Below are positions 13,400-59,844 of a DNA stretch of 64,000 bases, piece after piece. The notes under the pieces are model-generated. The model saw only the letters and a program-made list of their open reading frames with translations. It was not told the origin of the DNA and ran no database searches. The position numbers were made by a program, and so were the translations under genes. The DNA comes from Xiphias gladius. Lineage: Eukaryota > Chordata > Actinopteri > Istiophoriformes > Xiphiidae. The first letter of the stretch is position 1. Every line of letters starts with the position of its first letter. The stretch is from NCBI RefSeq assembly GCF_016859285.1, contig NW_024401811.1, forward strand, positions 122,501-186,500, in the 5' to 3' direction.

Positions 13400-13760
13400 A
13401 CCTGTCTGTAAGTTTACCTGTCTGTACTTCTCTCCTGTCTCTACATGCGTCTTTGTGCGTCTCCCTGTCTCTGTGAGTTTACATGTCTGTAAGTCCACCT
13501 GTTGCTGTGGTTTATATTCAACCTACCTGGTTGTGTTTACCTGGATGCCTGGCTATTCATACTACTCATCTGTCTACCGGTCTCTATTTACCTGTCTGTC
13601 CTTCTGTCTGTGTCTCTACACAGTTTCATTTCTCTGTGTTCACGTCCTGCTTACCTCTCTCTACTTTTCCCGTCTCTGTGCTTACCTGTCTTTTTTCTAC
13701 GTCTCTCTGTCCACATGTCTCTCGGTGGACCTGTTTGCCTGCCTCAGGTGTGTATGTAGT
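13400..13760 (+). repeat. Pyrimidine-rich degenerate minisatellite upstream of dab2ip
   Basis: Diverged tandem words of the CTGTCTCTACNTG / TTTACCTGTCTG type just upstream of the first dab2ip coding exon. The same words recur in other dab2ip introns. The long open frames here are a by-product of the repeat. Confidence 0.6.
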
Positions 13761-13838
13761 TTTTGGAGACAGGTGAGTGATGTTAGCCTGTACATTTCCC
13801 AGTGTGCTGTTCTTTGCTCTGTAAAGGATCCTGTTGCC

Positions 13839-48019
<34,181 letters not shown>

Positions 48020-48694
48020 GCAACCTGCCGCTGAGTTCTGATTGGTTGTGACTGCAGGAAGGGGGAGGGGCTTAACTGCATGCGAGAGGCGGCCGAAGGC
48101 GGGATTGACTCATCCAGCACACTTTTTTTTTTAATCAACCAATCAACGCTGTCATAGTTAAACCGGAGACCTGTCAGTCAACCGTCACCTCTTACAGCGA
48201 CGGATCTGACGTCTGATCTCTGACGGGACTGCCCCAGTTGCTAGGTTACCCCTCAGCTCCTGTGTTTGTTCTGCATGTTTCCTCTTAGAACATCTGACAT
48301 CATATCCTATTTCCTTTTCTTACTTCCTGTTTAGAGCTGGACACTTCCAACAACCAAACTGAACATTCATTTATGACTCTACATCACCTGGAACATCTGT
48401 ATATGGTTCTGGTTTGACTGGAACAACTTCAGTTGTATATGGCTCTGGTGCAATCAGGCCGACTCTTTCCATAAATGGCTCCAACTTAGGCTGTATATGG
48501 TTTGATTGTCTGACTGGACTACACTCATCTACACATGGCTCTGGTATCATCAGATTAACTTGAACAGTTGCAGCTTTTTAAGGCTCTTTTTGAATCAGAC
48601 TAACTCTAGCTGTATATGGCTCCAGTCCTATTGGACTGGCTCTACCTGTATATGGCTCTGGTATGACAGGTTTAACTTCAGTCATACAGTTAGG

Positions 48695-49196
48695 TACGTA
48701 AGTATTTGGACAGTGGAACAATTTTTGTAATTTTGTTGTGTACGCCATGTTTACGTTTGTTTGTGTGTGTGTGTGTGCGTGGGGGGGTTTAACTAAAAAA
48801 AGACCACCAAAGTGGATGACCACAGAATTCCTTCCTTGGTGAAGAAAACCCCTTCACAGCATCTATCCAGGTAAAGAAGACTCTTGAGGAGGTAGACGTA
48901 TCATTGTCAAAGTCAGTAATCAAGAAACGTCTTCATGAACGTAAATACAGACGGTTTACAACAAGGTGCAAACCACTTGTAACACTCTAGAACACAAGGC
49001 CAGATTAGACTTTTCCAGAAAACATCTAGAAAAGCCTGCCCAGTTCTGGAAGAAGATTCTGTGGACAGATGAAACCAAGATGAACCTGTACCAGAATGAT
49101 GGGAAGAGAAGGAACGATTAATTTAAAATCAAATCCATTGTGATGGTGTACAGAGGCAAAGTTACCAAAATTGTGTTACTGTCCAAATACTTACGT
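48695..49196 (+). mobile_element. Internally deleted Tc1-like element in the dab2ip 3' UTR
   Basis: Terminal inverted repeats: TACGTAAGTATTTGGACAG at 48695 and CTGTCCAAATACTTACGT ending at 49196. The interior keeps transposase-derived phrases (AAGAAGATTCTGTGGACAGATGAAACC, i.e. a W-T-D-E-T motif near 49050) but is only about 500 bp and has broken frames, so it is nonautonomous. It splits a surrounding TGTATATGGCTCTGG repeat array. Confidence 0.8.
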
Positions 49197-50112
49197 GTAG
49201 AGGTATCGAGACTAATTGGAACAACTCTGGCTCTATAAGGTTCTAGTTGAATTAGACTGAATTAGCCAAATATGGCTCTGGCCCAACTGGATAAATCTGC
49301 CTGTATGTGGCTCTGGTCTGACCGAACCAACACTGGCTGTATATGACTCTTGTCTGACTGACTTAACCCCAGTGATATATGGCTCAGTCCCCCTGGTCTA
49401 CCTAGAAAAACTCCAGCTGTATATAGCTCTGGTGTTTAGCAGTTTCCAGTTATGATATTGCGACACGTTGCCTGATGGGAGCTCAGAGCTGTCGTTGGTT
49501 TATCTATCATTTTTCAGGTCCTTGCTCTTTAGATTGTAATTTAAAAGAACAGCCCAACACTTGTCTGAGCCATGTTACCCAGCGTCAGATCAGCATCATG
49601 TCTGTGTACAGAGACAGGGCCTGGATAGCCTAGCTTAGCACAAAGATGCCTGCGGAAGCAGAGGGAAAACTGTTAGCCTAGCTCCAGCTAAACAGAACAA
49701 ACCTCTACCAGACTGTGTTGAGCTGTTGGCCGCTGTGGGCATCCGTAGCGTTGGACCTTTAGTTGATCTGGTCCAGAGGTCGATGTGTAACCCTCCAGAG
49801 AGTTAGATGTTAGTTTGTGTTGTTTCAGAGAATTCTACTGATTTTAATGTAAACATCAGATTTTATTGTAAAACAGTAAAAACTTTAAATTGTGATGAAT
49901 AGTTTGTAAACAAGCACGCACACACACACACACACGCACACACCTGCTGTCCTGTACAGACTGAACTCTACCGTCCTCTACTGATCTGTCCTCTGCTGTG
50001 TTCACTGTGGCTTCTGTCTCTGTTCTTCTGTATTTATGAGAAACTTTTCATTCTGTTACAGATCCTCTTATTGTTATTTATCAACATCAGTATTTATAAA
50101 GAGAGATGCTCC

Positions 50113-50118
50113 AATAAA
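50113..50118 (+). terminator. dab2ip: dab2ip poly(A) signal
   Basis: Canonical AATAAA downstream of the dab2ip stop, followed by T/G-rich sequence. Confidence 0.7.
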
Positions 50119-50305
50119 CTATTACACTATCAAATTGTTGCTATGGTGATGAGTGACAGGAGACACCATGGCAACAGGCAACAGGCAACTGACACACGCA
50201 CAAACACACACCACCCCACTTAAATCAGTGTAATGATGGACCCCCATCGCCCCCTGGTGTCTGAAACCTTCACAGACAGACAGCGGTGTAGTCAGACAGA
50301 CAAGT

Positions 50306-50311
50306 TTTATT
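50306..50311 (-). terminator. gsn: gsn poly(A) signal
   Basis: AATAAA on the minus strand, 65 bp beyond the gsn stop codon, giving a very short 3' UTR. It faces the dab2ip signal about 190 bp away. Confidence 0.7.
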
Positions 50312-50375
50312 AGAGCAGTGAGACTCAGAGCACCTTCATTATTTCTAAACAGGAAGTGATGATATTCTGTCACAG

Positions 50376-53300
50376 TTACTCAGTGAGGCGCTTCAGCGGG
50401 TCAGCATTCCAGTACTCATGGTTCCAGCCCAGAAACCAGCCAGTGAAGGTTGGTGGTTCAAATCCCTGCTTCACCGTCACTGTGGGGGTACGAGCGTCTC
50501 TGCTGGCTGGGTCACTCTCTATGTACCGGACAGCTGGACAGGAAACAAAGTCAGCTGTTAGCATCCTGGATCACCTCGACCAGGTTCGATCTGGAAGAAC
50601 CTGGAGCTCTCAGGTGCTAATTCTTTTAAAAACTGACATCTGTTCATTGACAGTGGGGAGGCAGCGCTGAGCTCTGGCTCAGGTTAACCCCCGATTTTGG
50701 TTTCAGACTGGCCTTCCCGTCTGTCTCACCTGACACTGTGGCCTCCCTCTTCTCCTCATCATGAGCCTCGTTTCCGATCCAAACAAACACCTGCAGGAGG
50801 ACACAGGAAGTAAGGGATGATGGTAGGAAAGGACAAAAAAAGGATGCCACAGGGGCTGGACCTGTAACCATGGCAACAGCAGTAGCGACTCACCTGATCC
50901 CAGGTATCCAAGATCATGACATCATCAGGAGCAAGGTCATCCTGCGTCAGCTCACCTGGAACCTCCTCCATCTGAATACGCACATTGAGATTGAGATGTA
51001 ATGCTCTTTATAAGCTGATCTGTTTTTTCTAACAGGTAATATTTTATAACACTGATCAGTTTACAGTTAAAATCACATTTAACATTTACAGACAACATTG
51101 GAATAAACCAATCACTTGTAAATATTTGTTAATTTCACTACATATTTCAATTATAATAATTACAGTGCATTCAGAAGTTTTCAGACCCCTTCACTTTTTT
51201 CAGACTTATGTTGCAGCCTTATCATAAAATCGTAATAATTCATTTTTTCCCCTCAATATCCCATAATGACAAATTGAAAACTGAATTTTAGAAATTTTTA
51301 AAAACAGAAGTACTCAAACCATTTTTCTATGACACTTGACGTTTAGCTCAGGTGCCTCCCACTTCTCTTGATAATCTTTGAGATGTTTCTACACCTTGAC
51401 TGGACTCCACCTGTGGTAAATTCAACTGACTGGACATGATTTGGAAAGGTATACACATGTCTATATGAGGTCTCACAGGTGACAATGCATATCAGAGCAA
51501 AAAACCAAGCCATGGAGGTTGAAGGAACTGCCTACAGAACTCGGAGACAGGATTTTGTCAAGGCACAGATGTGGGGAAGCCTACAAAAAAAAATTCTGCT
51601 GCATTGAAGGTTCCCAAGAGCACAGTGACCTCTATAATTCTTCAATGGAAGAAGTATGGAACAACCATGACTCTTCCTAGAGCTGGCTGCCCAGCCAAAC
51701 AGAGAAATCCCGGGAGAAGGCCCTTGGTAAGAGAGGTGACCGATACCCTTATGGTCACTCTGGCTGGCTCCAGAGAGCCTATAAGGGGATGGGAGAAACT
51801 TCCAGAAGACCGACTTGACCCTGACTTGAACCCAATCAAACATTTCTGGAGAAACCTGAAAATGGCCACTGATAGTCCACATCCAACCTGACAGAGCTTG
51901 AGAGGATCTTCAGAGAAGATTGGCAGAAAACCGTCAAATCCAGGTGTGCAAAGCTTGTCACATCATACCTAAGAAGACTCAAGGCTTTAACCATGGCCAA
52001 ATGTGCTTTAACTAAGGACTGAGTAAAAGGTCTGAATGCTTATGTCAATGTGTTCAGTTTTTCCTTTTTAATAAATCTGCAAAACTTTTTTAAATTCTAT
52101 TTTTGTTTTGTCTTCACAGGAAACTGAGTGTAGATTGAGGAAGGAAAAAAATAATTTAAATGATTTTAGCATAAGGCTGCAACATAATATAATAATTTGA
52201 AGGTGCCTGAATACTTTCTGAATGCAGTGTATTTACTTCCACCGGCTTATTAACTACTTACAGACAAGCAGCCACCGACTGAATTTCACATAACTATCCT
52301 GAATACCTTAGCAACTACCAAGTAAATCTAAAACAAACAGCCTGAACATCCAAACAACCACAAAGTAAACCCAAGTTAAACCCAAGCTTGAACATCCCAG
52401 GACCAAACTCTAACACCCTAGCAACCACTTTGAGCATCCCATCACCAATCCCTAGCAAAGACATTGAACACCCTAATAACCACAAAGCAACTATCTCAAG
52501 CACACTAGCACAACCTAGTAAACACCTGCAACCACCTAAAATATCCTAATAACCACCTTTAACATTCTAGCAACCACCTTAACAACCAACTTCTACCTAG
52601 TAAACATTTAGCAATCACCCCAAACACCTCAAATTAGTTAGTACACCCCTACCAACCACTTTGAACAACCTAGAAACTGTTGAATTAATCCCCAACAACC
52701 ACCTAGTAAAACTCTAGCAACCAAAGTGAACACCTTGGTGAACACTGACATCTTACATCATCTAAGTGGCTAATTAGAAACAACTGAGTAACTGCTCTAA
52801 AAATCTTAACTAGTCATTAGCAAGCAGGTAGTTTTTGATAATTAGCACACATCAACTCTCAGAAGACTGAGCCTTTTTCAGTTAATCCCAAATGTTAACA
52901 ATTAGCTAGTTAGTGATTGTTAATGAGTGGTTTATAAACAACATGACTTATCACCCCAGAAAACTAGAAACTCCTGTTCAGCAGTGTTAACGGTCATGTG
53001 ACTAGATCATGTGACCAGCCTGACGGACCAGGAAATTTCCAGTCTTGTTGGAGCAGGCAAACAAACGAGGAGGATGAGTCTCCATCTTGTTCTTCAGCCG
53101 GGGGGAGTGACAGTATTCCTCCTGCCCCCCTAGTGCATCCCAGAATGCATCTGTACACAAATACACAGTCAGGCTGGATGGACGTGGTTTGAATTTTGAG
53201 CCAAAAAACATGGAGAATCATCTATCATTCACCCCCCTCACCTTCCTCCTCCCCCTCCTCCAGTGTTGCAGGGGTCACCTGCAGGATCCCTGCCAGCCCT

Positions 53301-56300
53301 TCAGCTCCCTTGACTTCATCTGAGCTGCTCCTCCTCCCTTTCCACATCCAGGATCCAGAGGGGGAGACCAGGAGGAAGACATCACTGGAGTTCAGACTGG
53401 AGGAGGACGGATCCACCTGAGGAGGACAGAGGAGACAGTCAGGCTCCAACTCATCTAACTGGACTAATGCTGGGATCAGACTCCATGATATAAACCTGAA
53501 AATGATGAGACCCAGCAGTCAAACGAGAACAGCGACCATCTGTGGCTAACATATCCTGCAGTCTGACACTACCTCAGTCTCTGGCTCTGGTTTTCTCTCT
53601 CACCTCCACAGCTCTGGTGTCCCTAGCTGGATTGGCTCGAACCTGGAACAAGCGGGTATCTGTCCCCTCTGATTGTCCACCTTCTCTGGAAGTTCCGCCC
53701 TTGTACACCACCATTGGCTGGCCCCCAAACAGGCTCATGAGGTGGGCGGGTTCTTTTCCCTGAACTACTCGCACCTGCAGACAGGTAACATTGGAAACCT
53801 TCAGGCTCAGAGGGTTAAAGTCTGGATCTATTTATGGATTTGGGTCCAGTGTTCCCAATTTAAGTACCTGTACAGCACCACCTCCCAATTCATCATCCAT
53901 GTGGACAGCCAAGATGGCCGATGCGCCAACCTCATCCTGGCTAGACTCTGCCCCCTGCCTGTGGAGAGACAAAGACAAAAATAAAATAGGCAAAATATTT
54001 AGTTTTTCATATAATCGTTATTCTTGCTGTAACAGGAAGCCGACACCAGGGGGAGCCCCTTCTGTACAAACATACTGGGTTCAAAATGTTTGATCCAGAA
54101 TGGAAAAATAGAAAACATACCTGAACCCAACATGCATAAAATCATTTAAAAATAAAAAGACTGGTCCAAATAGACTCCATGATGACTAGATCTAATAAAA
54201 ACTAGAACCCAGAATAGTTAGGACCGGTCCAAATCCAGTTGTATTTTTTTTTTTTCTTTTTATTCATAGGACAGAAGAGCCAGACTGACCCTTTTACTTA
54301 CGAATAGACTTTCATAACATGTATGAATGTGATATCTCACCATATGTAGATAATGTGACCCTGTCTGTTGTTGTGCCGGTACTGGTACAAGATGATGTAA
54401 CTGTCTCCTCCATAGAACTGACCGAAGACCGACGGATCCACCGGAACCTTATCTGATCCTTCAATACGCCAGATCTGCAGACAGACAGGTAGAGAGAGAG
54501 ACAAGCACAATGGTGTACTTTCCTCTGGGGCCTGGGGGTTATCCAGCGTGGGTTTGCCTCTCAGGCCACCTACAGACAGCCCAGACTCTTGCAGGAGGCC
54601 GTTGGGACTGTAAACTATCTGAGAGGAAACCTGCATTTTCAGCTAAAACAGTCATATAATCTGTGTTTATTTACAGATAATTCTCCTACATAAGACACTA
54701 GAGTTGATAACCATTGAAAGACAATGCAGTAAGAGGCTGTCCTTTTTGTCAAAAATTTTACAATATTATTTAATGGACAATATCAGGTCAAAGAAAATTA
54801 CTGCTGGTTATGATGCTTAATGAATAAATAATGCAGAAATTCAAGAAGCTTTTTTTAACTATTATTATTATGGAAGGAATTATAACCGATCTCACCATGA
54901 TTTATTCTTTTCTAGATGGGTCACACTTTTACATGTCCTTTTTTACATTTTGAAATCTCGACAGTCCTGCCCCACCTTTGAAACAAAACCTACACCTATG
55001 GACAGCCATGAGAGAAAGATGGACACCACCCTCCTCACCTGTTTCTCTCCGTCTCCTCGGTCCACCATACCGTGCTGCGCTGCCATGGTCTCTGATTGGT
55101 GGAGCTTAGACACGTCAAATGGCACCTGTCCAATCAGAAGAGTTAGTTTTGGTCTGGTTTGGAACAGTTCGGTCCTGAACTGATCCTGATTTTTTTACCA
55201 TCTTAATCTTTGCAATCTGATTGGTCACATAGGCCGTTCCCATGCCAATGGTGTCGTCAGGGTCCATCCAGTTCTTAAAGTACTGTTTGAAGAGTGGAGT
55301 CTCCCCATGTTCAGGAAGGACCTGGACCTGAGGGGGACCACAGAGTCAGGATGGACAGGCAATTTGTACAGTTTGGGACAGGTAAACGTCTCTCAGGTTT
55401 GCACTTGATTTGGTTGGATTTTGTGTCAGGTGAGTTTGGAGAGAGACCGTGAAAGGTGGGTCTGTAACACTCTACAGCTATTTACCTGTTTGTGTGTTTA
55501 ACTTTGTGTGTTTACCTGTGTGTGTGCTGGGTAGTTCATCTTGTGGATGAACTGCTCTGAGCTCTTCAGAACAGCGTGACGCTCCTCAGTGTTTGCATCC
55601 TTACCTGCGTGTGCGCACATACACACACCATTGTCATCTTTATAATAATTCTCAGGAGGACAGGTGACTGTCCCTCTCACTGACCTATCAGGTTACAGAT
55701 TACAGCTCCTCTCTCAGTTGAGGAACCCTATTCAGACCAGAAACTGGTAAAGAAACTGGTTTCAGACCAGACCAGTTTCTTTATAAACAGAGTAAAGTTT
55801 GAACCTTTCCAGACAAAGATGTGTCCGTTGGCTCCATTGTCGAGGATGAAACACTCGCTGGACTGCAAAGCATCCTGGGAAAATGGGTTCTGCTCTGCTA
55901 CCATGGTAACCTCTATGTCCCCACCTGCATTAGACACCTGAAAGACAGACAGGCAGACAGGTGAAGACTTCCTGCTGCTGGAAAGTTGACAGAGCATCCT
56001 AATTCAGACAAGGTAGCCTCCCGTTTTTAGATGATCTGCCATGTTGGTTGTTGAGCTGTGATATGAGAACTGCCGTTTGTAAAGTTTACACTCGACTTTT
56101 TGGTCGTCTGTTTTAGTGAAATAAAGCCACACGACAACTTCTTTGACATGGTGTCAATTAGTTTGGAGTCGACTCCGAGTAAATGTTCAGTAAACATGAA
56201 ATAAGTTAGACCTAGCAGCCTCCATTAGTTTGGACAAGTCCAAAGTTGTGAAAACGGGTTGGTCTTTTCACAGGTAGTCTGTCCCTCAGGCCGCCACAGT

Positions 56301-57428
56301 AAATAATGTGTTAATCCTGGAAGGCTGTTGATGTAGCACTTATCTCCTCATGAAAGTAACACTGGAGACTGTTCAACCAATGAGAATTTGCTCAGACGGG
56401 AGCACATTGACCAACCAATCGACCAGTTGACTGGAAGCCTACGGCCCTACCTTGTAGAGCTGAGCCTCCTTCCTGTTAGAGGCATCCATCTTGGTGTCGT
56501 CATTGTGAGCTTCAGGAAGCTCCGGCTTCTCCCCGAGGACCTGAACACAGAGGTCAGAGGTCAACAGGAAGAGCAAGAGGTCGACAGGAGGAGGTCAGAG
56601 TTAAGTGTAGACTCTAACCTTTATTTTAATGACACTTCAAGGATTTATTTTGGGATTTATTTGAAAGGTTTCACAGGATCTGTTGGACTGATGAAGAGTC
56701 CAGGTCGTATGCGTGGTACTGCAAGACTTTGCAAAAATCACAAAGTAAAGTAGCAATCCTCCATCAAATCTCCATTATTATTAAATCCTCACATTTACAT
56801 TCTGAGCAGCAGGCCAATAAAGGGCCTACCAAGGTCCGATAAAGACAGAGCAGGGGGCTGGTGGTGACATGATTTATTTCTTTTGAAGACAGAGACGGAA
56901 ATTATGAGTTTGATGTTTAGAGTCTGAAGCTGACAGTAACTCCTGCTGCAGCACTTTCAAATCCAGACTGTGGAGCTTGGACTGAAGCTACGTCACAGTC
57001 TGGGTCAGCATTCATTTCAATTATATTATTCAGATATCTTATTTTGGTCAGATGTTTTACAGATATTTTTCAGAGATTCTACAGATTTTTCTCTGTTATT
57101 TGACTAAACTTATTCCATATTTGATTAATATTTTTCATTATGTTTTCAGACCAGTGTCTAGAGACAACTGTCTCTGTTCGACTGTGATCAACACAAACGT
57201 TTCTCCTGTCACATTAATACACATTTAACTTTAAACACATTAATCCGCTGCACTATTCCTTTGTACGTGTCGTATTCATAGTATTATTATGTTGTTGTCA
57301 GGTCATGTGACATGTGTCATCACCTCCAGCATCCTGTTTGGCTCCGCCCCCTCATCACAGATCAGCAGCTTGGCCCGCCCACACCGCTCCTCGTCACGGA
57401 TACCCTTGGACACCTATTAGTCAATCAG

Positions 57429-57465
<37 letters not shown>

Positions 57466-59844
57466 TATGATGATGTCATGAGGTGATGTCGACACTCACC
57501 ATCGTGGCCTTCAGCTTCTCAAAACGGTTGCTATGAGAACCAGACCACTGGATGATTTCCTGTAGAGAGAAAGAGACGGGTTCAGAGCTGCCTGTCCAAC
57601 TTCTCTCTGCCTGTCTCACTTCTCTCTGCCTGTCTCACCTCCCCTAGGTCCAGTATGAAACTGTCGCCCTGGTTGAAACTGTCCCAGGTGACAGGAACCT
57701 CTGTCGCCCTGACGACGCATCGACCTTTCACCTGCAGCAGCCTCTGAACCTCCACGTCATTGGTCACCACATGTTTGAACCCAGAGACCACGCCGCCTTT
57801 CTGAAGACAGAAAGGAAGTGATGTCATCAATGCCAAAGACAAAACAAAGAAAACAATAATAAATAAATAGATCATGTGACAAATGTAAACGTAGAACTAA
57901 GGATCAACAGTAAAGCCAACCAATTAAACAAAAAAGGTTGAAACTGAAGTTAAAATGTAAGAGAAGTCAGTACAGTAGCACTGCTAGTACTGCTAGTACA
58001 GGTTCTGTAGTTACCATGTACTTGAGCCCAGTTTTGAAGTACCCACTGAAGGTACTGGACTCGTGGGCCTGGACTTCGCGGTACTGGATGGGCGCCCCCT
58101 GCAGGAAGTCGTCCATCTGGACTGCAAAGATGGCTGCGGCTCCACTCTCATCCTGAGAACACTCTGAACCTGAAGACCAATCACGCCAGTCAAGCCGTTG
58201 AGGACACTACCAACAACTAAATCTACTATCAGTAGTATTAGTTCAGTGTTACAGAGCAAGGTGTGTATTGGTTGTAACTATAATTAAAGTCTGCAGATGT
58301 AATTGAAGTCTCTCAGGGTCACTCTGGGTCCACTTCAGTTTATCAGTGATATTCATTTATATTCAATTATGTTGTTTTATATTCATTTGTATTCCGTTAT
58401 CTTCATTTATTTTCAGTTACACTCATTTATGTTTATTTATATTTCTTTATATTATGCGGTTTGGGTTTCAATATAGGTTTTTTGTGCATGTTAAAAGTCT
58501 GGTAAGTTACAAAGACCAAAGTCCGCGACAAAGGGAGTTATTCTCTGCCACAAAAAACACAGCTCCTGAAGTTTCAGAAATGCTTTGCTTGTGGTTTGTA
58601 TTCCAGGTGTAACTTATCTACGTCATTATGTAACACATTCGTCTGTAGGCTGGCGTTATGCTAATTTGGCACCCCCTGAAACAAAGCTTTTTTCAGTGCG
58701 AATGCAAATTCCCCATGTATACAAATAGCAGATGATGTAGGTTTACTATACAGTCAGTTGGCGACAGCGGAATACCATTTTACTAGCAGCGTTAGCTTTT
58801 GTATTTCCTGACTGCAGACGTTTTCCACTTCAGTCAGGGTTTTTGGGCATTTCCACACAAACAACTTTTAACAGGGGCATATATAGAAAAAAAATTTCTA
58901 TACGGATTGTGACTGACAGACTAAATCCACCATTATGTCACTCAGTAATCAGGTAATGGGCATAATATTTACTGAACAGAGACATCCTGCTGTAATCTTT
59001 GTTGCTGCAGATGTTCGTGCTGTCCACTCTTATATTCCAGATTGGATTCGGATGTAAGGATGGATCTGAGAAGTTGCCATTTCAAATTAATTTTGTTCCG
59101 TTGTGATTTTTAGTTACTAGTTACTTAGTTTTACAGTTTGCTTTCAGAGCCTCCACACCGGTAAGAGGATGAGGCGGTGCTCACAAGCACTAGGTGCGCT
59201 GCCCCTTGGCAAGCTTATGGATGTTCAGTCAATCAGAAGAGACTGGGCTTTTGAGGAGGCCTCTACAGGAGGCCTTAGCTAATATTGCCTGTTTCAGTCA
59301 GAGGCTCAACTGAGGGGCTTCATTACGGGCAGTTTGAGATAAATAGGAACATATTTTGAAGAGTGACTCTTGCAAAGTTAGTCTAGTGGAGTTCCAGAAT
59401 AATGATATAGAGCTGGAAATGAGCGTAATAGGTCTGTTCTCAATTATATTCAGTTATGTTCAGTTATATATTTTTTATATTCAGTTATATTTATTTATAT
59501 TAAGTCACATTCGATGTGTGTTCATTTATATTTATTTAAAAGTCTCATTTCTTTCTCTTTTGGGGATGATACTGTTATTTACTGCTCTACGGTAGATAGT
59601 GCAGGTCATATTGGATGTGTAGTCGTATTAGTACACGGTGTACTTTAGTACCTTGCCAGTAGTGCAGGTCATACTGCAGGTTTCCTCTGCGGGTCTCAGT
59701 GCTGTGGAGAACCAGGTAAGCGTCTCCGCTGTAGAACCCTCCATACAGACTCTCAGGTATAGGCACCAGCTCCATGTTCTCCACCCGCCACACCTGAAGC
59801 CCCGCCTTCCGACCTGCACGTTCAAACTCTGGGTGGAACACCAT
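50376..59844 (-). CDS. gsn: Gelsolin, cytoplasmic form, actin severing and capping protein
   Basis: Calcium- and phosphoinositide-regulated protein that severs, caps and nucleates actin filaments. Coding exons in transcript order: 59844-59652, 58169-58015, 57800-57639, 57559-57500, 57413-57324, 56540-56451, 55937-55805, 55604-55516, 55327-55199, 55125-55039, 54474-54341, 53958-53868, 53774-53604, 53416-53242, 53150-53029, 50971-50894, 50790-50730, 50533-50376; phases all match, giving 725 residues (human cytoplasmic form 731). Six gelsolin repeats are present: [17 protein letters not shown] opens G1, [11 protein letters not shown] its core, [20 protein letters not shown]2, [15 protein letters not shown]4, [14 protein letters not shown] closes G6. 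Start MVFHPEF corresponds to the cytoplasmic start; no signal-peptide exon was found. G2 lacks the two disulfide cysteines (S163, S176), and the C-terminal latch is short (DPLKRLTE). Scinderin and villin fit less well. gsna versus gsnb is undecided. Confidence 0.94.
51161..52231 (+). mobile_element. Tc1-like transposon, decayed, in gsn intron 15
   Basis: TA-flanked ends with inverted termini TACAGTGCATTCAGAAG and ACTTTCTGAATGCAGTGTA. The interior encodes transposase pieces on the plus strand: [35 protein letters not shown], then [17 protein letters not shown]. The catalytic middle is missing between the last two, so it is inactive. It shares the LVREVT segment with the remnant at 18948. Confidence 0.85.
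52310..52770 (+). repeat. CTAGCAACCAC-type degenerate minisatellite
   Basis: Many diverged copies of (C)CTAGCAACCACCTNNAACA(C)CC, a familiar fish minisatellite, directly downstream of the Tc1-like element in gsn intron 15. Confidence 0.75.
57417..57466 (+). repeat. (TCAA)n tetranucleotide repeat
   Basis: About eleven TCAA units immediately upstream (in gsn transcription) of the acceptor of the exon starting at 57413. Confidence 0.93.
58335..59545 (-). mobile_element. Insertion of about 980 bp inside an AT-rich minisatellite, gsn intron 1
   Basis: ATTCA(T/G)TTATATT-type units occur at 58335-58455 and again at 59435-59545. The sequence between them lacks these units and contains phrases of a common fish repeat (GGTGCTCACAAGCACTAGG, GCTGCCCCTTGGCAAGCTTA, GAGATAAATAGGAACAT). 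It is best read as an interspersed element inserted into the minisatellite. Class unknown. Confidence 0.55.

Larger units (their letters stand above)
10447..13800 (+). other. phf19 3' UTR and intergenic spacer
   Basis: No coding exon recognised. The phf19 3' UTR must begin here. Candidate AATAAA signals sit at 11786-11791 and 13114-13119, but the sequence alone does not pick one. A CA microsatellite lies at about 11154-11188. Human-style neighbours such as CUTA, TRAF1 or C5 were not seen in this gap. Confidence 0.5.
48020..50135 (+). other. dab2ip: dab2ip 3' UTR
   Basis: Begins after the stop at 48017-48019. The first well-placed poly(A) signal is AATAAA at 50113-50118, implying a 3' UTR of about 2.1 kb. 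It includes a degenerate repeat built on TGTATATGGCTCTGG(T) words (about 48390-49440), split by a Tc1-like insertion, and a CA run at 49917-49937. Confidence 0.65.

Noticed and set aside
57417-57466. TCAA array considered as a CRISPR-like or regulatory array
   Set aside because: Plain tetranucleotide repeat with no spacers.
50376-59844. Scinderin/adseverin or villin instead of gelsolin
   Set aside because: No villin headpiece, and the tail continues past FTGWFLGW where scinderin stops. G4-G6 wording is gelsolin-like.
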